Shown one piece after another: positions 1 through 5,424 of a stretch of 5,424 nt of DNA. Source of the DNA: Desulfuromonadaceae bacterium UBA6124 (GTDB taxonomy: Bacteria; Desulfobacterota; Desulfuromonadia; Desulfuromonadales; Trichloromonadaceae); NCBI GenBank assembly GCA_002423365.1, contig DIVU01000087.1, forward strand, positions 1 to 5,424, read 5' to 3'. Within the stretch, counting starts at the first letter, position 1. Every line of letters starts with the position of its first letter. Made by a program: the position numbers and the translations under genes. The notes beneath the pieces are model-generated. The model searched no databases and was not told the DNA's origin. It worked only from the letters and a program-made list of their open reading frames with translations.

Positions 1-865
1 CGTAGGGGAGGAGCGGTTGCTCGCCGCAGGGATTGGTCGCTTCGATCTCGCCGACCTGGGGGGTCGGGTTGTCGCGATTCAGGCGGTCGAGGAAGATGAT
101 TCCCGGCTCGCCGTTGTTCCAGGCCAGTTCGACGATGTGTTCGAAGACCTTGCGCGCCGGCATGGTTTTCACGACCTCTTTGTTGCGCGGGCTGACGATG
201 GCGTACTCGCCGTCCTTCTCCACCGCTTCCATGAAGGCTTCGGTGAGGCCGACGGAGATGTTGAAGTTGGTCAGCACGGTTTGGTCGCGCTTGGCCATGA
301 TGAAATCCATGATGTCCGGATGGTCGACCCGCAGAATCCCCATGTTCGCCCCGCGCCGGGTGCCCCCCTGCTTGATTGTTTCGGTGGCGGCGTCGAAGAC
401 CTTCATGAAGGAGAGGGGACCGGAAGAGACGCCGCTGGTCGAGGCGACCACGTCCCGGGCCGGACGGATGCGGGAGAAGGAGAAGCCGGTGCCGCCGCCG
501 CTCTTGTGGATCAGGGCGGTCTGCTTGATCGCCTCAAAGATTTCTTCCATCGAATCGCCGACCGGCAGGACGAAACAGGCCGAGAGCTGGCCGAGTTCAC
601 GGCCGGCGTTCATCAGGGTCGGCGAATTGGGCAGGAATTCGAGACCGGTCATGATGCGGTAGAATTCATCTTCGAGAGCGGCGACGTCCTGGCCGGTTTT
701 CAGCAGCGTCTCCGCTGAGGCGATGGTGTGGGCCACGCGGTGAAACATGTCGGCCGGAGTCTCCAGAACCTTGCCTTCGGCATCGCGCTTCAAATAGCGG
801 CGTTCGAGGACGGTGACGGCGTTGGCGGAAAGGGCAAGAGACGGGGACGCGGCCGGTTTTTTCAT
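1..865 (-). CDS. nrdJ: Adenosylcobalamin-dependent (class II) ribonucleotide reductase, N-terminal part
   Basis: Reduces ribonucleotides to deoxyribonucleotides in the cytoplasm, using a cobalamin-generated thiyl radical and no oxygen. The visible 288 codons start at ATG 863-865, with AAGGA (876-880) 10 nt upstream, and run off the window edge without a stop; the family is usually about 700-900 residues, so over half is missing. Family marks: FLPNSPTLMNAG (77-88), Cys97 in the position of the N-terminal redox cysteine, HKSGGGTGFSFS (120-131), KQGGTRRGANMG (165-176), and NPCGEQPLLPY (278-288). The last carries the Asn278/Cys280/Glu282 triad, with Cys280 the expected thiyl-radical residue. The protein begins directly with the RNR N-terminal domain, so there is no N-terminal ATP-cone for overall activity control. 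It is divergent from the signalling genes and is probably controlled by NrdR through the two boxes upstream. The class II assignment rests on overall resemblance to the NrdJ family. Confidence 0.95.
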   Translation of the reverse strand, partial: MKKPAASPSLALSANAVTVLERRYLKRDAEGKVLETPADMFHRVAHTIASAETLLKTGQDVAALEDEFYRIMTGLEFLPNSPTLMNAGRELGQLSACFVLPVGDSMEEIFEAIKQTALIHKSGGGTGFSFSRIRPARDVVASTSGVSSGPLSFMKVFDAATETIKQGGTRRGANMGILRVDHPDIMDFIMAKRDQTVLTNFNISVGLTEAFMEAVEKDGEYAIVSPRNKEVVKTMPARKVFEHIVELAWNNGEPGIIFLDRLNRDNPTPQVGEIEATNPCGEQPLLPY

Positions 866-917
866 GGGTTGGAAATCCTTTGCACTGGAAATTCAAGGGG
901 TTGTTGAAAGGGAAATT

Positions 918-933
918 GCGCTATATTCTGTGT
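918..933 (-). promoter_or_regulatory. NrdR box, promoter-proximal
   Basis: On the plus strand this reads GCGCTATATTCTGTGT, matching the NrdR consensus at about 11 of 16 positions, with an intact TGTGT arm and TATAT core. Its start is 32 bp from that of the other box, about three helical turns, with a 16-bp gap; this is the usual tandem arrangement of NrdR sites. It begins just downstream of the predicted nrdJ transcription start. Confidence 0.75.
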
Positions 934-941
934 AGCGCCGA

Positions 942-972
942 AATATAAACCACAATATCCTGTGCCTGTCAA
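942..972 (-). promoter_or_regulatory. Sigma-70-type promoter of nrdJ
   Basis: On the minus strand there is a perfect -35 TTGACA (967-972) and a -10-like TATATT (942-947, five of six consensus bases) separated by 19 bp. An alternative -10, TTTATA (944-949), gives the ideal 17-bp spacing but fits the consensus less well. Transcription would start near 935, leaving a leader of about 70 nt before the nrdJ ATG. One NrdR-like box fills the spacer and another begins just downstream of the start site, as expected for a repressed promoter. Confidence 0.7.
950..965 (-). promoter_or_regulatory. NrdR box, promoter-distal
   Basis: On the plus strand this reads CCACAATATCCTGTGC, matching the NrdR consensus ACACWATATATWGTGT at about 12 of 16 positions, including the CAC/GTG arms. 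It lies within the spacer between the -35 and -10 hexamers, so bound NrdR would exclude RNA polymerase. NrdR is a zinc-finger/ATP-cone repressor of ribonucleotide reductase genes; its own gene is not in this window. The site is assigned by eye from the consensus and from pairing with the second box. Confidence 0.75.
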
Positions 973-990
973 TCTTTGCGGCAGCGTCTT

Positions 991-1006
991 TGGGGAAATT
1001 AATGCT
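991..1006 (+). promoter_or_regulatory. Weak sigma-54-like -24/-12 element upstream of the GGDEF gene
   Basis: TGGGGAAATTAATGCT keeps the invariant GG (992-993) and GC (1004-1005) with exactly 10 nt between them, plus the flanking T in TGCT. It lacks the CAC of TGGCAC and the first T of TTGC. If real, transcription would start near 1017, about 90 nt before the first possible start codon. A GG-N10-GC match of this quality can arise by chance in G+C-rich DNA. Confidence 0.2.
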
Positions 1007-1022
1007 TCCGGGTCGCGGGCCT

Positions 1023-1044
1023 TGAGGGCGAAGCCGCACCCTCA
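1023..1044 (+). other. Short hairpin in the leader region of the GGDEF gene
   Basis: TGAGGG (1023-1028) can pair with CCCTCA (1039-1044) around a 10-nt loop, giving a 6-bp stem. No T-run follows, so it is not a standard intrinsic terminator, and it does not resemble a known c-di-GMP or cobalamin riboswitch core. It could be part of a 5' leader or an operator, or be chance. Confidence 0.25.
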
Positions 1045-1107
1045 TTCGACCCTGCTTAGTCCTTTACAGAAATCCGTCGGCTGTGGTAGTTCTACAGATA
1101 ATTAAAT

Positions 1108-2208
1108 GTGCAATGCGATGATTTTCCAGCCCTTGCCCGGATGCCTTCCATGTCTGCCGACGATCCCCGCCCCCCTGACCCCATCCAGGAAGAACTCAAG
1201 GATCTCAAGGATGTTCTTTCCGTAGCCCAGGTGGTCGTTTCCTCTCTGGAACTCGACGAGGTGCTGCGGAATATCCTTTACAGCGCCATGGCCGTCATGG
1301 ATATGCCCGCCGGCAGCGTCGCCCTTTACGACGAACCCCTGGGGCAACTCTCCCTGCTGCATGCCCACGTCGGCCTGAGTGAAAACTTTCTGCAGCGGTT
1401 CCGCTGGCCGGTGAAGGAAGGCTCCCTCATTCACCGGGTCCTCGACGAAGGGGAACTCTTCATCATCGAGGATGTCCAAGGCGGATTCTGTTGCGATGAA
1501 GCTCTCATTCTGCAGGAGGGGGTCCGCGCCCTGGTGGCCATTCCCCTGAAGATTCAGAACAAGGTGGTCGGTCTGATCTGCCTCGACGATTTCATGCCGC
1601 GCCAATTCGCCCCAAACCGGCTCAAGGTGCTGTCGATCCTGGCTTCCTTCGCCGCCATGAGCATCGACAATGCCTGTCTGCATCAGCGCACCCAGCATCT
1701 GGCGGTGACCGACGGCCTCACCGGCCTCTACAACCACCGCCAGTTCCGCCTGATGCTCAAGGACGAAATCATCCGTGCCCGTCGTTACGACAAACCCATG
1801 ACCTTGCTCATGTTCGACGTGGACAACTTCAAGGCTTTCAACGATCGCCACGGCCATCTCAAAGGGGATCGCGCCCTGGTCGCCGTCGCCGAGATCCTGC
1901 GCTCCGCCATGCGCGAGAGCGACATGGTTTTTCGTTACGGCGGCGAGGAATTTGTCGTCATCCTCCCCGAAACCGTCATTGACGTGGCCTTGACCGCCGC
2001 CGAGCGGGCGCGGCGGGATATCGAGGAGAAGTCCCCCCGTTATCTCAACGGGGAACTTCCGCGGGGAGTGACGGTCAGCGTCGGCGTGGCGGCCTACCCT
2101 CGGGACGGCCAGGATCGCGACGCCCTGTTGCAAGTGGCCGATGCCCTTCTCTATCAGGCCAAGCGTGAAGGCAAGAACCGGGTTTATCATCGGCACGACA
2201 AGGACTGA
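1108..2208 (+). CDS. GAF-GGDEF diguanylate cyclase
   Basis: Predicted cytoplasmic enzyme making cyclic di-GMP from two GTP. From the first possible start it has 366 residues: a charged N-terminal stretch, a helix around 26-50, a GAF-type sensor domain (about 45-190) and a GGDEF domain (about 198-362). The GGDEF domain has DGLTGLYNH (202-210), FDVDNFK with metal-binding Asp237 (236-242), HLKGD (250-254) and the active-site GGEEF (278-282). RESD (269-272), five residues before GGEEF, is an intact RxxD inhibitory site, so the enzyme should be active and product-inhibited. There are no membrane segments. The start is uncertain: GTG 1108 comes just after an in-frame stop (1099-1101), ATG 1141 and ATG 1150 are alternatives, and none has a clear Shine-Dalgarno; the GAF domain is complete in every case. 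The response-regulator gene follows after 3 bp, so the two are probably co-transcribed. The GAF ligand cannot be told from sequence. Confidence 0.92.
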   Translation: MQCDDFPALARMPSMSADDPRPPDPIQEELKDLKDVLSVAQVVVSSLELDEVLRNILYSAMAVMDMPAGSVALYDEPLGQLSLLHAHVGLSENFLQRFRWPVKEGSLIHRVLDEGELFIIEDVQGGFCCDEALILQEGVRALVAIPLKIQNKVVGLICLDDFMPRQFAPNRLKVLSILASFAAMSIDNACLHQRTQHLAVTDGLTGLYNHRQFRLMLKDEIIRARRYDKPMTLLMFDVDNFKAFNDRHGHLKGDRALVAVAEILRSAMRESDMVFRYGGEEFVVILPETVIDVALTAAERARRDIEEKSPRYLNGELPRGVTVSVGVAAYPRDGQDRDALLQVADALLYQAKREGKNRVYHRHDKD

Positions 2209-2211
2209 CGG

Positions 2212-3576
2212 ATGTTTTCTGGGAAGATTCTGATCGTCGACGACGAAGAAGGGCTGCGCAAACTCCTGGCCCGGGTGCTCGCCAAGGAAGGCTATCAGGC
2301 CGAGGCGGTCGGTTCCGGTGGCGAAGCCCTGAGTCGGATCGCCGCCGAAAGTTTCGATCTGGTCATCACCGACATGCAGATGCCGGGGATGAACGGGCTG
2401 GAGCTGCTGGCGGAGATCAAGGCCTTCGATCCGGCCCTGCCGGTGCTGGTGATCACCGCCTACGGCACGGTGGAAAGCGCGGTGCAGGCCTTGCGCCTGG
2501 GCGCCTACGACTACATCACCAAACCCTTCGAGAGCGATGAACTCAAGCTGACCATCGCCCAGGCCCTGGAACGGGAACGTCTGCTTGCGGAAAACCGCTA
2601 TCTGCACGAAGAACTGCAGCAGCGCTGGCAGGCTTCCGGCATCGTCGGCGATTCCCAGGCCATGGCCCGGGTTTTCGATACCGTCCGTTCCGTGGCGGAC
2701 AGCACCGCCAATGTCCTGGTTACCGGCGAATCGGGAACGGGCAAGGAACTGATCGCCCGCTCCATCCATCTTCAATCCCCGCGCCAGGATCAGCCTTTCA
2801 TCGTCCTCAACTGCGCCGCCCTTTCCGAGGGGGTGCTCGAAAGCGAGCTCTTCGGCCATGAAAAGGGGGCCTTCACCGGTGCCCTGGCGACCAAGAAGGG
2901 GCGCTTCGAGCTGGCCCATCAGGGGACGCTCTTTATCGACGAGGTCGGGGAGATGTCCCTGGCCGCCCAGGTCAAGCTGCTGCGGGTGATTCAGGAACAC
3001 GAATTCGAGCGGGTCGGCGGCACCCGGACGATCCATAGCGATGTGCGCCTGGTGGCGGCGACCAACAAGAATCTGGCCGAGGAGGTCCGCCACGGGCGTT
3101 TCCGCGAGGATCTTTATTATCGCCTCAACGTCGTCAATATCGAACTCCCCCCCCTGCGTGACCGGCGCGAGGATATCGAACCTCTGGCCCGCCATTTTCT
3201 CACCAAATACGCCCGCGAGACAGGCCGCCCGGTGCGCGCCATCGCCCCCCGCGCCCTCGGCTGCCTGCTTACCCACGATTGGCCGGGGAATGTGCGCGAA
3301 CTGCAGAACGCCCTGGAGCGGGCGGTGGTTCTGTGCAAGGGGGATACCGTCACCCCCCGCGATCTCCCCCAGGGGATCGCCGGCCCGGCGCAGATCTGCC
3401 TGGAACTGCCGGAAAGCGGCGGTTCCCTCACCGAGATTCTCGAAGACCTCGAACGCCAGCTGATTCTGCAAACCCTGGCCCGGGAGAAGGGTTCCCAGAC
3501 CCGGGCGGCTGAGGTGCTGGGGATCAAGCGCACCACCTTGCGCTACAAGATGGAAAAGTACCGCATGCTCGACTGA
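2212..3576 (+). CDS. Sigma-54-dependent NtrC-family response regulator
   Basis: DNA-binding activator that, when phosphorylated, uses ATP to open promoters held by sigma-54 RNA polymerase. The full 454-residue architecture is present. The receiver (1-120) has acidic pair Asp10/Asp11, phosphoacceptor Asp54 in VITDMQMPG, Thr82 and Lys104 in KPF. The AAA+ domain (about 142-370) has Walker A GESGTGKE (172-179), the sigma-54-contacting GAFTGA (219-224), Walker B LFIDE (240-244), a conserved FREDLYYRL (297-305) and WPGNVREL (357-364). A Fis-type helix-turn-helix (about 412-454) ends in GSQTRAAEVLGIKRTTLRYKM-type sequence. All key residues are intact. ATG 2212 has AAGGA about 7 nt upstream, inside the end of the cyclase gene. 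No histidine kinase is visible, so the phosphodonor is unknown. A good sigma-54 promoter lies 18 bp after its stop, which makes the three downstream genes its most likely targets (inference). Confidence 0.96.
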   Translation: MFSGKILIVDDEEGLRKLLARVLAKEGYQAEAVGSGGEALSRIAAESFDLVITDMQMPGMNGLELLAEIKAFDPALPVLVITAYGTVESAVQALRLGAYDYITKPFESDELKLTIAQALERERLLAENRYLHEELQQRWQASGIVGDSQAMARVFDTVRSVADSTANVLVTGESGTGKELIARSIHLQSPRQDQPFIVLNCAALSEGVLESELFGHEKGAFTGALATKKGRFELAHQGTLFIDEVGEMSLAAQVKLLRVIQEHEFERVGGTRTIHSDVRLVAATNKNLAEEVRHGRFREDLYYRLNVVNIELPPLRDRREDIEPLARHFLTKYARETGRPVRAIAPRALGCLLTHDWPGNVRELQNALERAVVLCKGDTVTPRDLPQGIAGPAQICLELPESGGSLTEILEDLERQLILQTLAREKGSQTRAAEVLGIKRTTLRYKMEKYRMLD

Positions 3577-3593
3577 CGCCGGTTCTTTTCCGC

Positions 3594-3609
3594 CGGTACG
3601 CCCCTTGCT
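3594..3609 (+). promoter_or_regulatory. Sigma-54 (-24/-12) promoter for the envelope gene cluster
   Basis: CGGTACGCCCCTTGCT matches the consensus TGGCACGNNNNTTGCW at all but two of its 12 specified positions. The invariant GG (3595-3596) and GC (3607-3608) are exactly 10 nt apart and the -12 TTGCT is perfect. Transcription should start near 3620, about 30 nt before the ATG at 3651. It lies 18 bp after the stop of a sigma-54 activator gene. I could not identify upstream activator sites; they may lie inside the regulator coding region. Confidence 0.75.
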
Positions 3610-3650
3610 TGTCCCATTCAAGACCCTTTCTCCCTCCGCGGAACCGGATC

Positions 3651-4124
3651 ATGAAACGCATCCTGCCCCTGATGATTTTTCTGCTGCTCTTCGGCGTTGA
3701 ATCCGCCGCCCCCTGTTTCGGTCCCAAGCTCTACCTGGGGGTGCCGGAAGGGGCGCGGTTTCGGGTTCTGGCCGAACTGGCGGTGATCTATATCAAGGAA
3801 AAGACCGGGGTGGAAACGGTTCGGACGTCGCTGGCGTCCGAAACCGCTGTCGCCGGGGTGCGGGGCGCGACCCTCGATCTGGCTCTGTCTGCGACGGTGG
3901 CAGAAGACCTGACCCTGCTGCTGGCAGCGCCCGGTGGGCCCTTCCTGTTGAGCGGCCCGCGAGTGCTGACGGATCTGCAATTTTCCACGGTGCCGGCGGC
4001 GTTGAAGAAGCTGGGAGGATTGCTGAACGAGGATTTTTTCGCGGAACTGACGGCCGAGGTTGAAGGGGGCGCCGAACCGGCGGCGGTGGTCGGCCGCGCC
4101 CTGCGGGGGAAGCGATGGATCTGA
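3651..4124 (+). CDS. Short secreted protein with OpuAC-like (glycine-betaine-type binding protein) segments
   Basis: A 157-residue exported protein of unproven function. The first 20 residues are a typical Sec signal peptide (MKR, a hydrophobic run ILPLMIFLLLFGV, then ESAA), followed by a mature protein starting near PCFGPKLYLG. The mature N-terminus (LYLGVPEG...VLAELAVIYIKEKTGVETV) and the C-terminus (VPAALKKLGGLLNEDFFAELTAEVEGG...VVGRALRGK) resemble the two ends of OpuAC-type substrate-binding domains. That family is normally about 270 residues or more after the signal, so most of the middle is missing. No permease or ATPase gene is adjacent, so a transport role is doubtful. ATG 3651 is chosen over an upstream in-frame TTG (3609) because only ATG gives an N-terminal signal peptide and the TTG overlaps the -12 promoter element. 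The Shine-Dalgarno is weak (GCGGAA, 3638-3643). The last 10 bp overlap the next gene, suggesting translational coupling. Export is well supported; the OpuAC link is a resemblance by eye. Confidence 0.75.
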   Translation: MKRILPLMIFLLLFGVESAAPCFGPKLYLGVPEGARFRVLAELAVIYIKEKTGVETVRTSLASETAVAGVRGATLDLALSATVAEDLTLLLAAPGGPFLLSGPRVLTDLQFSTVPAALKKLGGLLNEDFFAELTAEVEGGAEPAAVVGRALRGKRWI

Positions 4125-4939
4125 AATCTTTGTTCACGACTCTGCTGTTGGCCTGCTGGCTCCTCGCCGGATGCGTCGCGGCCCCCCCCCCGGTGCCCCC
4201 CTCGGCGGCGGGACTGGAGCGTTTGCCGGTCCTTTCCGGCGTCGTCACCGGCCACCGGGTGCTGCGCGGGGAAGTCTATCTCGCCGATGATGCCCGGGTG
4301 GCGCCCGGGGCGGTGTTGGAACTGCGTCCAGGGACGACGGTCTATGTCCGTTCGGCCGAAGGGACGCAGATCGATCCGGAATATCTCTCCTCGCTGACCG
4401 AACTGCTGGTACGTGGGCGTCTTGATATTCAGGGAACCAAGCAGCGACCGGTACATTTTATCCCACTGACGCCGGGCAGCTCCGACCAGCCGGCCTGGGC
4501 CGGGATCACCCTGACCGGAGCCGAGGGCGGCCAAATTGTCGGCGCGCGCATCGAGCAGGCTGAAACCGGGGTGCTCTGCATCGCTTCGTCGCCGGAGATC
4601 CGCGCCAATGTCTTCACCGGCAACCGTTACGGCATCATCGCTCAGCAGGGGAGCGCCCCGCGAATCCTCGCCAATCGCATCGAAAAAGGGGAGGGGGGGA
4701 TTTTCTGCTGGCGCGGCTCGACCCCGGAGATTGCCGACAACGAGATTTTCGACCAGGCCGAAGAGGGGATTTTCGTCGACGTCGACAGTCGGCCGCTGCT
4801 GACGGGCAACCGGGTAAGCGGCAACGATCTCGGGCTGGTGCTGCACGATCGCGCCCTGGCCGGGGATCCGGCCCAGGCGCAAGGCAATCGCGAGGATCTG
4901 CGGATTCTGCGCCCGCAGCCGACTGAGACCGCGCCATGA
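4115..4939 (+). CDS. Parallel beta-helix lipoprotein (NosD/PbH1-like repeats)
   Basis: Predicted lipoprotein of 274 residues, probably anchored in the outer membrane. The signal sequence ends in the lipobox LLAGC, with Cys20 lipidated and Val at +2, followed by a Pro/Ala-rich linker (21-33) encoded partly by a C10 run. Residues 50-120 form an N-terminal cap, GEVYLADDARVAPGAVLELRP..., shared with the next gene's product. Residues 156-245 contain four rungs of 22-23 residues, beginning SSPEIRAN, SAPRILAN, STPEIADN and SRPLLTGN, each followed by a Gly-Ile/Leu turn (GI, GGI, EGI, GL). This is the pattern of right-handed parallel beta-helix proteins. Such folds bind or cut polysaccharides or act as scaffolds; I see no convincing catalytic residues, so a structural or binding role is more likely. 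The start overlaps the previous gene by 10 bp with GGGGGAAG just upstream, and its stop overlaps the next ATG by 4 bp. It is probably in the sigma-54 transcript. Confidence 0.88.
   Translation: MDLKSLFTTLLLACWLLAGCVAAPPPVPPSAAGLERLPVLSGVVTGHRVLRGEVYLADDARVAPGAVLELRPGTTVYVRSAEGTQIDPEYLSSLTELLVRGRLDIQGTKQRPVHFIPLTPGSSDQPAWAGITLTGAEGGQIVGARIEQAETGVLCIASSPEIRANVFTGNRYGIIAQQGSAPRILANRIEKGEGGIFCWRGSTPEIADNEIFDQAEEGIFVDVDSRPLLTGNRVSGNDLGLVLHDRALAGDPAQAQGNREDLRILRPQPTETAP
4182..4191 (+). repeat. Homopolymeric C10 tract within the lipoprotein gene
   Basis: Ten consecutive C residues encode part of the Ala-Pro-Pro-Pro linker directly after the lipobox cysteine. Gain or loss of one base would shift the frame and remove the whole beta-helix. 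Tracts of this length are prone to slipped-strand errors and to sequencing error. At C10 the frame is open. Confidence 0.9.
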
Positions 4940-5424
4940 GCCGCTGTCTGGGAATCTTCCTTCTTTTGCTGTTGCTGCCGGGATGGGTCGGCGCCGAAAC
5001 GGTCTATCGCGGCGAGCAGAGCCTGTGGCAGGATACGGTCTGGAACGGGGATATTCTCATAGACGGAATTCTGACCATCCCCGCCGGGGTGTCGTTGGAA
5101 ATACGTCCCGGAACCCGCGTGCGCTTCACCCGTTTCGACAGCAACGGCGACGGTATCGGCGAGAACGAAATCTTCATCCAGGGGGTCTTGAAGGCGGAGG
5201 GAACAGCCGAAAAACCGATCCTTTTCACCAGCGCCGAAGCCCATCCCATCCCCGGGGACTGGGGGGCGGTCAACATGATGGCCGCCATGGAGGAAAACCG
5301 TTTTTCCCATTGCCGGGTCGAATACGCCTATCGGGGTTTTCATTCCCACTTTTCCGATGCCGTTGTCAGCCATTGCGAGTTTGTCCGCAATGTGCGGGGG
5401 ATGCAGTTTCAGGAGGCGACGGTA
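4936..5424 (+). CDS. Secreted parallel beta-helix protein, N-terminal part, paralogue of the preceding lipoprotein
   Basis: The first 163 codons of an exported protein; the frame is open to the window end. It starts at ATG 4936, overlapping the previous stop as ATGA. A Sec signal peptide is clear: MSRC, a run of leucines, then PGWVGA with cleavage expected after Ala20. There is no lipobox, so the product should be periplasmic or secreted. The cap region (residues 39-100) has GILTIPAGVSLEIRPGTRV, IQGVLKAEGTAEKPILFTSA and matches the lipoprotein cap closely (APGAVLELRPGTTV, LVRGRLDIQGTKQRPVHF), so the two genes are probably an old tandem duplication. Inserted in this cap is DSNGDGIGE (68-76), which fits a DxNxDGxxE calcium-binding loop. 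From about residue 120, beta-helix-like rungs begin (FSHCRVEYAYRGF, VSHCEFVRNVRGMQF). Function is unknown; a polysaccharide-binding or structural surface role is possible. Total length and any C-terminal domain lie outside the window. Confidence 0.85.
   Translation, partial: MSRCLGIFLLLLLLPGWVGAETVYRGEQSLWQDTVWNGDILIDGILTIPAGVSLEIRPGTRVRFTRFDSNGDGIGENEIFIQGVLKAEGTAEKPILFTSAEAHPIPGDWGAVNMMAAMEENRFSHCRVEYAYRGFHSHFSDAVVSHCEFVRNVRGMQFQEATV

Noticed and set aside
17..718. Plus-strand open frames opposite nrdJ
   Set aside because: The minus strand carries the ribonucleotide reductase with its active-site motif; the plus-strand translations are its mirror and have no family resemblance.
866..1107. 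A cobalamin or c-di-GMP riboswitch in the divergent intergenic region
   Set aside because: The nrdJ leader is only about 70 nt, too short for a cobalamin riboswitch, and no B12-box-like sequence is visible. No GEMM-type core was recognised on the cyclase side.
3577..3597. Direct repeat CGCCGGT (3577-3583 and 3591-3597) as a terminator or activator site
   Set aside because: The copies are direct, give only a CCGG/CCGG stem, have no T-run, and the second overlaps the -24 element. This is too short to separate from chance.
1102..3621. An 839-codon open frame on the minus strand opposite both signalling genes
   Set aside because: The plus strand encodes two complete, motif-rich conserved proteins over the same span. 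The antisense translation shows no recognisable domain; long antisense frames are common opposite genes with strong G/C third-position bias.
3609..3650. TTG 3609 as the start of the short secreted protein
   Set aside because: It would place a 14-residue Arg/Pro-rich extension before the signal peptide and begin at the -12 element of the sigma-54 promoter, upstream of the predicted transcription start.
3711..3722. Cys22 of the short secreted protein as a lipobox cysteine
   Set aside because: The preceding residues are Ala-Ala-Pro, and proline just before the cysteine does not fit the lipobox; an ordinary signal-peptidase site after Ser-Ala-Ala is more likely.
3788..4882. A 364-codon open frame on the minus strand opposite the exported-protein genes
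   Set aside because: It lies across two plus-strand genes with clear signal peptides, a lipobox and beta-helix repeats, and its translation is Arg/Pro/Gly-rich without motifs.

Overview
The window looks like chromosomal DNA of a G+C-rich, Gram-negative bacterium. The combination of a class II ribonucleotide reductase, a GAF-GGDEF protein, a sigma-54 response regulator and exported parallel beta-helix proteins (one with a lipobox) fits the Desulfuromonadota (the Geobacter/Desulfuromonas group). This placement is an inference from gene content and sequence style, not from a marker gene.

Layout: (1) Positions 1-865, minus strand, hold the N-terminal 288 codons of a B12-dependent ribonucleotide reductase (nrdJ), cut by the window edge. 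(2) Positions 866-1107 are a divergent intergenic region. The nrdJ side carries a sigma-70-type promoter with two NrdR-box-like palindromes 32 bp apart: one sits in the -35/-10 spacer and the other just after the expected transcription start. The other side has only a weak GG-N10-GC sigma-54-like element and a short hairpin. (3) Positions 1108-3576, plus strand, hold two regulatory genes 3 bp apart: a GAF-GGDEF diguanylate cyclase and a complete NtrC-type response regulator (receiver, AAA+ with GAFTGA, Fis-type HTH). (4) The 74-bp gap that follows contains a strong match to a sigma-54 -24/-12 promoter. (5) Positions 3651-5424, plus strand, hold a tightly overlapping run of three exported proteins: a short secreted protein resembling pieces of an OpuAC-type substrate-binding domain, a beta-helix lipoprotein, and a second, paralogous secreted beta-helix protein that runs off the window end.

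Working model (inference): the cyclase and response regulator form a two-gene signalling unit. The response regulator, being a sigma-54 activator, probably switches on the adjacent sigma-54 promoter and so the three envelope genes. The cyclase would add a c-di-GMP output to the same signal. No histidine kinase lies in the window, so the phosphodonor is unknown. The most novel part is the regulated envelope module (short OpuAC-like protein plus a lipoprotein/secreted beta-helix pair), whose function I cannot assign. I saw no tRNA, rRNA, CRISPR array, insertion sequence or attachment site.
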